The notes under the pieces: generated by a model
Database searches by the model: none
Told to the model about the DNA's origin: nothing
The model's input: only the letters and a program-made list of their open reading frames with translations
NCBI GenBank assembly: GCA_018350325.1
Contig: JAEVLN010000006.1
Location: 4,206,056 to 4,270,055 of the forward strand
Source of the DNA: Globodera rostochiensis
Taxonomy: Eukaryota > Nematoda > Chromadorea > Rhabditida > Heteroderidae
Length of the DNA stretch: 64,000 nt
Direction: 5' to 3'
Position numbers and translations under genes: made by a program
Shown here: piece after piece, positions 21,866 through 31,402 of the stretch
How positions within the stretch are numbered: the first letter of the stretch is position 1
How the letters are laid out: every line of letters begins with the position of its first letter

Positions 21866-21999
21866 TATAAGAAAAAAATGACATAAATTTGGGAAAACAA
21901 AGAATGGAAGTGGGGAGATTGGAATTTTGAAAAAGCGGGGACCGGTTACACTCGCGCATTTTCTCAGCTTAAACAGACCCGGGCCCGGGGGGTCAAGCC

Positions 22000-22800
22000 G
22001 GCGCTAGTCCAGAAAATCCGTGGATTTCTGCCCATTTTGACCTGCTTGGCACTTAAACCGGTCTTTTTCTGAAAAATTTTTTTTTGGGGGAAATTTTGGA
22101 TGTTTTGAAAATGCATAGTTCATCCTTTTTATGGCTAAATAACAAAAAGGCAATAAAAACTAATAGAGAAAATTTTGGCTTCGAGACTCTCGCTTTCATT
22201 TTTAACCCCCCAGGGGGAGAATAAAATTTGCCCTTTTATTTAGCAAAGGTAAATTTAATCATCCAAATACGCCGTTCAATCACTTTTTGGCGCTCGGAGA
22301 TTGGGATTTTGAAAAAGCATGGCACCGGGGTTTTTATCCGCGGATTGGATACGGATATGATCGACAAGACCCCAATTCGTAGTGGGGAGATCGGAATTTT
22401 GAAAAAGCGGGGACCGGTTACACTCGCGCATTTTCTCAGCTTAAACAGACCCGGGCCTCCGGCTACTCCAGAAAGTAATTTCCTTGGACCTGGCAAATGA
22501 AAATGAGAAAATTTCGGCTACCTATGCCAAATCTTGCAAAAACGGAACTAGGAGGCATCGTGTCGATTAACAGCATTTTGAGTTATTTTTTTCAGAAAAA
22601 AATTGGCACGCATTTCGATGCACGTGACTTTCGTTAGACTGTATCCTTCTCAAATTTTCATCATCCCTGGAAAATAAAGTACCTAAATTGTTTTTCAGTA
22701 TCATGGTTAATGAATGCGGCGGCACAGCATTTTTGGAAAAATTTATTTCCAAAACTTTTTCAAATCAAATTTTTCAAAATTCTCCTAACTCCACAAAATT
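22000..22800. other. Gene-free duplicated stretch
   Basis: 22070-22300 resembles 31200-31400 and 30960-31040 (tcatccaaatacgccgttca); ggaattttgaaaaagcgggg recurs at 21920, 22280, 22390 and 30120. It appears to be decayed duplicated DNA. Confidence 0.4.
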
Positions 22801-22814
22801 TTGGTAGGGATAAT

Positions 22815-22878
22815 TTTTGTCACCGGCTCGAGGATTATCGAATGCGGTGGAGACTTTCATGCTGTTGATGCTTTCAAT
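22815..22878 (-). pseudogene. DUF1917-like gene, isolated exon 2 (copy C)
   Basis: Minus strand after a ggcag acceptor reads SINSMKVSTAFDNPRAGD, clearly exon 2 of the gene at 10517-12661, but without exons 1 or 3 nearby and without a recognisable donor. Flanking sequence 22878-22990 matches the other copies. A plus-strand open frame here is the antisense shadow. Confidence 0.65.
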
Positions 22879-23089
22879 CTGCCAGCACTAAAAGTTATTG
22901 GACTTGAAGAAATTATGGCCTTTCCGAATCGGATAAAATCAAATGATGGAAAAGTTGGATTTTCCCCATTGATCCAGCAGAATTGATCAATCGGTTTAAC
23001 TGATCAACAAGTCATTCTTAAGCCTAACGAACTCCCTAAGGCTCTAGGCTTTGGAGTTACTTTAAAAAAAGGCGTTTTTCATTAAAAAA

Positions 23090-23460
23090 ATATCTCATTT
23101 TTTGGACATCATTTTCTGATTCTCCATAGAAAAATCTTTATTTGCTCAACTTTTTTTTTTGTTACTAAAGAGGAAAGGATTTACAAAATTCTTTGAAATT
23201 TCTTTTGTATTTTTTAAAGTTTTCACCATTTTATCGCAACATTTTGCAAAAAATCAACAACAACAATAAATCATGCAAAATTGTCTGAAGTGCAAATCCG
23301 AAAACACCGCCAATAAAAAAGCGTCGATTGGCCACTTTGTGGAGCAAATTGTCTCAGTGTCTAATCGTATCCCTCGGCCACTTGCCTTAGTCGCTGAAAA
23401 TGATAAAACATTTCAAAAGTTTTATTGGGATGCACATTTAAATTGGAGTTTTTGAACCGC
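23090..23460. repeat. Duplicated fragment (partner 18165-18480)
   Basis: Holds an open plus frame (23273-23455) starting MQNCLKCKSENTANKKASIG and ending DAHLNWSF. The 18 kb partner is disrupted. No recognised domain; coding status doubtful. Confidence 0.45.
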
Positions 23461-23719
23461 ACCGATTCAAATTTTGACACATTTGGCCAAAATTTGTTGA
23501 GAATATTTTTTATTCTAAATTGTCTGAAAATATGTTAATTGATGCACGGATAACGAATTCGACAATAGCAATCAAAAAAAAAAGAAATTTAAACTGGTTT
23601 TTGAATCGGTTGAATTTTTAAAAATTAATGAAAAAAAAAGATTTTAAGTAACAACGGGCTACCGGTCCGAATCCCTCGCTGAGTGCCGATTCAGTCCCGT
23701 ATTGAAGCTAAGATTAAGC

Positions 23720-23845
23720 CTAGCTTAAGCTTAAGCCACCCTGGCTTGGGGTTTGTTAGGCTTAGGCCTAAGCCTAAGCTTAAGCCACTCTGGCTTGCGG
23801 TTTGTTAGGCTTAGGCCTAGGCCTAAGCCTAAGCTTAAAGTAGTA
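23720..23845. repeat. Inverted TTAGGC-like module, two copies
   Basis: Two units of tggcttgggg-tttgttaggcttaggcctaa-gcctaagcttaagcc. Same module at 18510 and 25310-25440. Confidence 0.55.
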
Positions 23846-24243
23846 AGCCAACCGTGACCTCTACTGCGCGGGAAATTTCCCGCAGAGTAATTAATCAATG
23901 CAGAGCCTATAGGCTCGGGACCGGGCGGTGGTCCCAGGGGACTTTTTGAGACTACACCTTTTGGGTACCAGGGTAATTAATCATGATCGGGCGGTGATCC
24001 CCAGGGGTTTTGAACCTAAACCTTTTGTTTGACATAAATGTTTGATTAATTGGTATAAAATTTTTGATGAATTTTCAAATTTCAAACATCTATCATTCAT
24101 TGCGTTGAGGGGAGGGATTGTGCTCCCCAACAGGTTAGAGAAATAGAGTCCAAATCACTCCCGGAAAATGCGACATCTAGAAATTTTTTTAAAAATTGAA
24201 TATCTTTTAAAACTTATTTTTCTATTAATTTTTAATAAATAAT
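23846..24243. other. Gene-free stretch
   Basis: Contains a short direct repeat of gggcggtg-tcccaggggac type (23920-24010). No exon recognised. Confidence 0.4.
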
Positions 24244-25013
24244 TAGAGCCCGGTAAAAAAAAATTTCCGGGAACGGGAACGGGGTTTTCAAAAAGAACGG
24301 GACGGGAATCCCGAACGGGAATCCCGTCTTTTTCCCGTTCCCGTAGAAATCCCGTTCAATTTTTAACTGGAATCCCGCGGGAACGGGAAAAATTTTGAAA
24401 ATTTTTAAACTAAGAATTTTTCGAAATTTTTATTGGCGGGCACTTTGCGATAAATTTCTGATATACAATTGGAGGGTCTGACAACGCCGATAGGCGCCGC
24501 CGGAAAATTTTTAAAACATTTTTGTTAAGAAAATTGCTCAAAATTTTCGAATTTTTTCCGATTTGCGAATTTTTCAAAATTCAATTTTTTGAGAATTTCT
24601 TTTCTTGAGTTGGAGGGGCGGGAGGGGTCGGCGGTGCCGATAGGCGCCGCCGAGAATTAATTGATTCAGAAAATCAGAAACCAACAGAATATGGCACATT
24701 TTGTGTGAGTTCGGCGGTGCCGATAGGCGCCGCCGTTAAAAAAATTTGAAATTTAAGCATTTTTGTGATGAAAATTGGTCCAAAATTGTTAAATTTTTGA
24801 AAATATTTCGCCAAGAAAAATAAACGGGAACGGGAAAAATACTGAAATAAAATTTCCGGGAACGGGAACGGGGTTTTCAAAAAGAACGGGACGGGAATCC
24901 CGAACGGGAATCCCGTCTTTTTCCCGTTCCCGTAAAAAATCCCGCCCGGCGAAAAAGACGGGACCGGGATTCCCGTACTTTTCCCGCGGGAATCCCGTTC
25001 CCGCCGGGCTCTA
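24244..25013. mobile_element. hAT-like MITE, TAGAGCCCGG ends, perfect 8-bp TSD
   Basis: Ends TAGAGCCCGG and CCGGGCTCTA. TAAATAAT is duplicated exactly at 24236-24243 and 25014-25021. Both ends consist of gaacggga / tcccgttc words. The middle carries three GC-rich hairpin copies (24483, 24630, 24713). Confidence 0.9.
24630..24736 (+). repeat. Two GC-rich hairpin repeats inside the MITE
   Basis: ggcggtgccgataggcgccg at 24630-24652 and 24713-24736, the best-conserved copies. A third, missing part of its left stem, is at 24483-24503. Confidence 0.85.
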
Positions 25014-25304
25014 TAAATAATATATGTAATTGGTAATCCTTATATAAAACAATTGCAATAATGACCAGGGGAGATATAAATTGGGACGCATTGCTAACGA
25101 AACGCATCGGCACCCGCGCGTTCACTAATCGGCAAGTTTGCCGGTGGCTATTAATGGTCTATTAGATAAGGGAGGGCCAAATGCAACTGCACCAGCAAAC
25201 GACAGATGAAAACCCCATAACACACGTCAAGCAGAGACGGAGGGCGGGGGCCACTATTTTTTGCCTAAGCCTAACCGCGCAGTAGAGGTCACGGTTGACT
25301 TACT

Positions 25305-25440
25305 ACTGCTTAAGCCACCCTGGCTTGGGGGTTGTTAGGCTTAGGCCTAAGCCTAAGCTTCAGCCACCCTGGCTTGCGGTTTGTTAGGTTTAGGCCAAAG
25401 CCTAAGCTAGGCTTAGGCTTAGGCTTAGCCTATGATGCAG
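25305..25440. repeat. Inverted TTAGGC-like module
   Basis: Third and fourth instances of the ggcttgggg-gttgttaggcttaggcctaa module, ending in a cluster of aggcttaggcttaggctta. Confidence 0.55.
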
Positions 25441-25513
25441 GTGGTTCGGGAAGTTTTGGCTGGCGTGGGCTTCGAACCGGAAGCGTGCAGTGAGCATGCG
25501 ATAAATGGGTTTT

Positions 25514-25786
25514 TAAGTCCCTGAATAAATAAATCCACTTACCCTCCACAAATGTAGTAGTCAAACTCGCAGACGTCTTTTTTGCGAGCATCTTTTCCAG
25601 ACAGTTTGGCCACAGCCTAAAAGTAACAGTACCCTCCCGTCTCTGCTGGTATATTTTTGGAAAATATATAGTATATCTCACAGACTCCTCAATCACATAA
25701 ATCTCATATTTTCGACTCTGCTCAAGCTCTAAGGCAAAATACGGAATAAAAAATTTGTGCGATCTCAACTCAGGGGAGTCGTTCAT
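25514..25786 (-). CDS. Small protein of unknown family
   Basis: Minus-strand exons 25682-25786, 25543-25616 and 25514-25520 (186 nt, 61 aa). It starts MNDSPELRSHKFF, continues YFALELEQSRKYEIYVIEES and, after a 65-nt intron with GTGAGA donor, AVAKLSGKDARKKDVCEFDY. The same intron and both reading frames are conserved in the fragment at 18600-18785, which is the main evidence that these exons are real: a continuous read-through frame also exists here but is not conserved there. The third exon adds only two residues and is weakly supported. A unit of the 31-bp array ends one base before the start codon. Confidence 0.45.
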
Positions 25787-25914
25787 TTGGGCGCTCACGG
25801 TTGGGCGCTCAAAAAAAAAAGTAAAGCCTAAGCTCGGTTTATATGAAAGCCTTAAAAAATGCTGCTTAATAAAAAACTTTAAAAAATTTTTCAAAAATTT
25901 TGACTAGCCTACCT

Positions 25915-26205
25915 AATATACCGGGCGCCCAACCGTGAGCGCCCAAACGTACCCGGCGCCCAACCGTGAGCGCCCAAACGTACCCGGCGCCCAACCGTGA
26001 GCGCCCAAACGTACCCGGCGCCCAACCGTGAGCGCCCAAACGTACCCGGCGGCCAACCGTGAGCGCCCAAACGTACCCGGCGCCCAACCGTGAGCGCCCA
26101 AACGTACCCGGCGCCCAAACCTGAGCGCCCAAACGTAGCCGGCGCCCAACCGTGAGCGCCCAAACGTACCCGGCGCCCAACCGTGAGCGCCCAAACGTAC
26201 CCAAT
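25915..26205. repeat. 31-bp tandem array upstream of the small gene
   Basis: Nine to ten copies of cgtacccggcgcccaaccgt-gagcgcccaaa. One more partial unit sits at 25787-25812 against the start codon of the gene. Open in several minus-strand frames only because the unit lacks stops. Confidence 0.92.
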
Positions 26206-26414
26206 CGCAACTCAGAAAGAAGTTTTCAGTCCTGGACTGAAGTGTCACTTTTGTTGGGACTTAGTTAGCCACAGTGAAGTGTAAAAAAATTCTCAAAGCG
26301 GGGTACAAATCCAAGTCTGTTGGTTGTCTAACGAGCTGTTAAACGAGCAAATGGACCCACTATTTGCCGCGCAGCGGTTTTTCAAAGGAAATTTTTTGCG
26401 ATTTTGCTCATTAT

Positions 26415-26471
26415 TAGGGCAACGATTTATATGGCCATAAAATATGGATTTCCATATAAATTGTGGCCCTA
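26415..26471. mobile_element. 57-bp hAT-like MITE, perfect 8-bp TSD
   Basis: TAGGGCAACGATTTATATGG and CCATATAAATTGTGGCCCTA make up most of the element. CTCATTAT is duplicated at 26407-26414 and 26472-26479. Confidence 0.85.
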
Positions 26472-26479
26472 CTCATTAT

Positions 26480-27595
26480 CAACTAAATATGATGAAATTT
26501 CGAAATTTAATGGATCATTTCCCCCCCCCCCCCTCAGAAATGTTTTACCTGATTACGAGCATATGCCACAAAGGATTTTTGTATTTTAAAAATATGTCAC
26601 TTTGTGTCCCTTCGATATGTCGTTAAAAATTCCGTGACATTTTGTCGTCTGACATTTTGTACGCAGCTGAGTGAGACCAAGTTCAAAAATTGGATAAAAA
26701 ATCGAAAAAATCCAAGAAAAACCATTTTGCCAACCCATCAAAAACTTAAATTTCTATCAATTTCGAATCCCGGACCCGAATTTGAAGGGTTTTCGATATC
26801 TTTTCGCCTGAAAACCATTCAAACACATGCTCAAAACCATTCAAAAATTACTATCTAATTTTTTTCTTTACTCGTTTACAGCTCGTTAGAATAGGCTTGG
26901 TTTTAATTTTGGAGGGTTTTTAGTTCTTTCACGTTTTTAAGTCCCTAAAAATCCCGGTTCTATTTATGACCAGTAGAGACCGGAGTCCGGCCGGATTTTT
27001 CCGGGTTCGGAATCCGGGGTTTTTTGACTGTTCCGGATTTTTCTGGACTCGGATTTTCCTGGATTTTTTCGAAATTATTTATCTTTCCGGTAACTCATGT
27101 TAGTATGTGTAGGGTTCGAACTTCGAAATTCGACCCAGCTTGAACGCAATCACCCCTTTTTTTTACTCTGCTCGAATACGCTTGTCCCCATTAATAAATT
27201 TTGTAAATAAAATTTCAAAATTTTTAAAATTAAAATGCGCGCAAAAAAAAGGATTTTTGAAAAAAAAACCATCACAGCTTCATAAATTTTTGCTTCAATT
27301 TTCTTAACCAAGATTGCCAATTTTGAAAAATTTCTCCGGCGGCGGACATCTTCCACTCTTCCGTAAATTAATTTTTTTTGAAAATTTTCCAAAATTCCGA
27401 AGCAACATGCTTAATTTTGATGGTGGAAGAGACAATTAAAGTTATGAGGATTAAACTCGATTGTTATTTTTCACCTGGATAAATCCGGAAGGTCGAAAAG
27501 CCGGATCCGGATTCCGGATTTTTAAAAAAACCCCAACGGCACTTTCTTGAACTTTTGTGTCTATTTGAACATTTTTTATTAACAATTAAACTTAC
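26480..27595. other. Gene-free stretch
   Basis: Includes a tccggatttttccggg word block (26965-27060) that resumes at 27480-27520, probably two ends of a MITE with TAGAGACCGG-type left end at 26975. A eroded GC-rich hairpin copy lies near 27335. Confidence 0.4.
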
Positions 27596-27910
27596 ATTTG
27601 TTGTTCCATCTGCGCGAAAGATTGTAAAGCTGAGTTCGTTCACATCCACGAATAACTTTTTGTCCAGCCGAATAATTTGTGTCGTTATGCGGTCCTCTCT
27701 ACATTGCCCGCTCACCGTTTTTTGTAGCCCTTCAGTTATTTTGCGGCCATCATCTGTGGTGACTTCAACGGCGTATTTAAATTGAGGCGGGATGATGTGC
27801 ACTTCCAGTACGGAGGCGGCATTGGCACTTTGGTGATGATGGGCCAGTTGAAGTAGCACAATTTGTGCAATAAACCAACAAACTTTGGCGCACAAACCAA
27901 TGTTAGCCAT
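27596..27910 (-). CDS. Secreted protein of unknown family, first exon (copy 2)
   Basis: Paralogue of 19148-19462: the signal peptide is identical but for one residue and the exon is again 315 nt with a GTAAGT donor. The mature part reads LEVHIIPPQFKYAVEV, DDGRKITEGLQKTVSGQC and LSFTIFRADGTTN. Substitutions are concentrated after the signal peptide and after KITEG. About 100 bases of 5' flank are also shared. Downstream exons were not found; a PF01060-type transthyretin-like fold was considered and not supported. Confidence 0.6.
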
Positions 27911-28244
27911 TTTCTTATAAACACCGAGGGAACGTTAATTAATTAAACGGAATTTTCAGATTAAGAGAAGTAATTAAAATCGGATGTAGAATTGTCCAAA
28001 ATTGGCTATTGTGGTCCAGCGGTCAATGCATTTTATAAAATTTTTAATTATAGTGAAAAAAAATAAATTGAGAATGAGTTTTACTAAGGTAGGTAGTTAC
28101 CTTACCTTGAATTAAACTTATTGAATATGAAAAAAATCTACAATTTAAGCGCTTAAATTGGAATATTTTTGCCCTAAATCACATGTCTCTGTTTCTGTTT
28201 CTAGCCAGACGAAAAGAAAAATTTCCCCATTGTTCTCTTGTCGA

Positions 28245-28523
28245 ATGCACTTTCCTTTTTTGGCATTCCCCCCACCCCCCCCCCCCCCCCCCCCTCTTGC
28301 ACTTTTTCCACTTTTTGGCATTCCCCCCACCCCCCCTCTTGCACTTTTTTTTCCTCTTTTGGCATTCCCCCCACCCCCCCCCCCCCCCCTCGCACTTTTT
28401 CCACTTTTGGCATTCCCCCCACCCCCCCTCTTGCACTTTTTCCTCTTTTCATTCCCCCCACCCCCCACCCCCCCTCTTGCACTTTTTCCTCTTTTGGCAT
28501 TCCCCCCCCACCCCCCCCCCCCC
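28245..28523. repeat. Poly-C minisatellite, left half
   Basis: Six units of tcttgcactttttcctcttt-tggcattcccccc-(C)n, unit about 45 bp. Interrupted by the MITE at 28524-29369 and resumed on its far side. Confidence 0.9.
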
Positions 28524-29369
28524 TAGGGTTCGGGGCGCCCGGTTCGGGCGGGCAATAAATAAAAGCAATAAATACATCGCACAGTTATAGTACTATTATA
28601 AATGCAATTTATATTTGTTGATTTTCTTTTAATCATTTCTTAATTATGCCGAGAGGCACCGTCGAGGAATTTTAATTTTTGACTCTATTGTTAAGAGATT
28701 TTCAACCGAAATTTTGAAAATACGGTACTTTTTTAAAGGGTTTTAGGCAGGCGCATATGCAGGGAGTGGATGCCCCCTCCGAAATGTTTTTTGAGAACAA
28801 AACCATAGTAGGGAACCCCTTTGCTTTGCAAAATTCGTAATTTTTGGACCAATTTTCTTTACAAATCTCATCAAAAATCAAAAAAATTCCTCGCATTCGT
28901 AAAAACTTCAAAAAAAAGGTATCGTATTTTTAAATTTTGGATGAACATCTCTTAACAAATTGAGTAAAAAATTCAAAAATTTCTCGGCGGCGCCTATCGG
29001 CACCGCCGACCCCCCTCCCGAATCTGGGGCCTCGAAAATTACGATACGGGAGATTTTTAGCGAAAATACGATACGATATGGCTCTAAATTACGATATTTA
29101 CGATTACGATACGATATCACATCCCTTGTCTATATCGTACATGATCAGGAATGATCAATCTCTAACTTTTAAGCTGTTTCAAAAAAATTTTTAAATATTC
29201 GCCCGGTATTCGGATTTTTTCCAAAATCCGGGCTAAAGCCCGGTATTCGCCCGGCAAAGCCCGCCCGGAGGAAAAATCGAAAAAAGCCCGCCCGGAAAAG
29301 CCCGCCCGGCCACTTTCGGGTTGCCCGGAAAAAAGCCCGCCCGGCCCCAACCCGATTATCCGAACCCTA
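28524..29369. mobile_element. hAT-like MITE inserted in a minisatellite
   Basis: Ends TAGGGTTCGG and CCGAACCCTA, flanked on both sides by runs of C from one interrupted array, so the expected 8-bp duplication (CCCCCCCC) cannot be told from the target. Interior has gcccgg / ccgggc words and a GC-rich hairpin at 28984-29010. Confidence 0.65.
28984..29010 (-). repeat. GC-rich hairpin repeat
   Basis: cggcggcgcctatcggcacc core in inverse orientation, with the family's ttcaaaaatttct and ccgaccccc flanks. Confidence 0.8.
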
Positions 29370-29665
29370 CCCCCCCCCCTCTTGCACTTTTTCCTCTTTT
29401 TGGCATTCCCCCCCTCCCCCTCCCCCTCTTGCACTTTTTCCTCTTTTGGCATTCCCCCCCCCCCCCCCCCCCCCTCCTCTTGCACTTTTTCCACTTTTTG
29501 GGCATTCCCCCACCCCCCCCCCCTCTTGCACTTTTTCCTCTTTTTGGCATTCCCCCCCCCCCTCCCCCTCTTGCACTTTTTCCTTTTAGCATTCCCCCCA
29601 CCCCCCCCCCCCCCCTCTTGCACTTTCACTTTTTGGGCATTCCCCCCCCCCCCCCCCCCCCCCTC
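29370..29665. repeat. Poly-C minisatellite, right half
   Basis: Seven units of the array at 28245-28523. Long open frames on both strands here are by-products of the stop-free unit. Confidence 0.9.
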
Positions 29666-29939
29666 CCCTTATACGCAAATACCCGAGTCGGGTTGCGCCC
29701 GTACCGGCCCGGCCCATTTCCGAATACCCGAAAAAATACCCGCCCCGAGTCCAAGCCATTTTTCCGCACCCTCGTTTAGAAACGTTTTGTTGCTGCAGGC
29801 AAAAAATTCTTATTATTTTTTAGCAAATTGGCCTTTTTTTTGCAAGAAAATTTTTATTTTTGTGATTAAAATGAGGGGGGGGGGGGGGGTCCTGCCATAA
29901 CTTTTTGGTAATTATTCTGCATTTAAACACATTTATAAA

Positions 29940-30085
29940 ATGGCGTTGAATTGTTTAGTTTATTTTCTCATTTTAATTTTCCTCCAAATTTCGTCGTCCC
30001 CTCAGTTTTTTCTCTTTTTAGGCTCACTCGGACCTTCGTCTGTGTCAAGGAGTCTGAAAATTATAATTATAAGAAAAAATGACAT
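29940..30085 (+). pseudogene. MALNCLV signal-peptide fragment, copy 3
   Basis: Encodes MALNCLVYFLILIFLQISS and further codons to 30131 in a different frame from copies 1 and 2 after the signal peptide. Shared flanks show this is part of a dispersed duplicated block. Confidence 0.35.
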
Positions 30086-30323
30086 AAATTTGGGAAAACA
30101 AAGAATGGAAGTGGGGAGATCGGAATTTTGAAAAAGTGGGGACCGGTTACACTCGCGCATTTTCTCAGATCGCAAGCTTTCATTTTGTATAATGGGCGAC
30201 CAAGTTCGATCAGAGGTTATAGAAAGTTAATAAAGCTTTTGACCTTCGGACTATTCGACCTTCGGTGGACCGGAAGCGATTAGAATGAACAATTTTTTAA
30301 CAGAAAATCAATTTTCTTTTAAG

Positions 30324-30427
30324 GCAAAACGGCACTGGACGTGGCTATTGCAAATGGACACGGGGAAATTGTGGAACTTTTGACTCTGCATGAATCCGGC
30401 CAGCGCAAATTCAATTCGAAACGTTGA
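30324..30427 (+). pseudogene. Orphan C-terminal ankyrin exon
   Basis: A tttaag acceptor opens a frame GKTALDVAIANGHGEIVELL, a textbook ankyrin repeat, then LHESGQRKFNSKR and a stop. No upstream ankyrin exon was found within the preceding 3 kb, which consists of repeats, so the gene is either truncated or has a very long intron. Confidence 0.6.
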
Positions 30428-31402
30428 GAAAAGTCAAAAAATGTTAAACATTTTGGAACATTATTTTTTGAATGTTGCAAAATTTGATGTTTTAGAAATT
30501 ATTGGAATAAATTGTTGAACATATTTTCATTCTTTACTTTTAAATTTCAATTTGGGCATCGGCCAGCTCAGCTGAAAACCAACAAAGTAAAATTAGTTTT
30601 CAATTTCTATTTTATTAATGAATTCGTTATCAGTGAAATAACATATTTTGAGATAATTTTAAAATAAAAAATATTTTTTCCATAAATTTTGACAAAAAGG
30701 GTCCCCGTTATTCTTTTTCAATTTGAGCTGGTTCGAAACCGGTTTAAACGCATTTCCGCACCTTGAGACCTAAAGATTATTTTGAGTTGAAATTGTGGGG
30801 GTTTTAACTATGAAAATTTAAATCAAAAAAACAAGAATTCGTTTCAACAAATATTTGTGTGATAACAAAAAAAAATTCTCTGATCCCCAGATACAAAAAA
30901 GAGCATTAACCTGAAAAATAATAATTAATAACAACAAAAAATTTCAAAATATTCATTTAACAAAGGGAAATTTAGTCCATCCAAATACGCCGTTCAATCA
31001 CATTGTTGGCGCTCACTCGGACCTTTCAAGGAATCTGAAGACAAAAATGATAAAATTTGGAAAACTAAGAATGATTTTGAAAAAGTCGGGGACCGGTTAC
31101 ACTCGCATTTTCTCAACTCAAACAGATCCGGGCCCGGGTCAAACTGGCTAGTCCTGGAAATCCGTGGTTTTCTGACATTTCGACCCGCTTAGCACTTGGA
31201 TCGGGGTTTTTTCTGAAAATTTTTTTAGGAAATTTTCGGCCCATAAAACATAATTTTCTTGAATGCATTTGTTTAAAAATGTGCATATACCTTTTTATGG
31301 CTAATAACAAAAAGGCAATAAAAACGAATATGAGACAATTTCCGCTTCGAGACTCTCGCTTTCATTTTTAACCCCCCAGGGGCGAGAATAAAATTTGTCC
31401 AT
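30428..31402. other. Intergenic, duplicated fragments
   Basis: 30960-31110 and 31200-31390 match parts of 21820-22230. No exon seen. Confidence 0.4.

Noticed and set aside
22801..22986. Plus-strand 61-codon frame (VTGSRIIECGGDFHAVDAF)
   Set aside because: It is the antisense of DUF1917-like exon 2, which has the splice acceptor and family match on the minus strand.
25866..26248. Minus frames of about 110 codons with GAHGWAP / GRRVRL repeats
   Set aside because: 31-bp unit is not a multiple of three; the frames rotate through the array.
27596..27910. Transthyretin-like (PF01060) family assignment of the secreted pair
   Set aside because: Length and signal peptide suit it but the conserved core motifs of that family are not visible.
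28145..29900. Proline-rich and glycine-rich open frames up to 172 codons
   Set aside because: They read the poly-C minisatellite in every frame; frames differ in phase between units and carry no signal peptide or domain.
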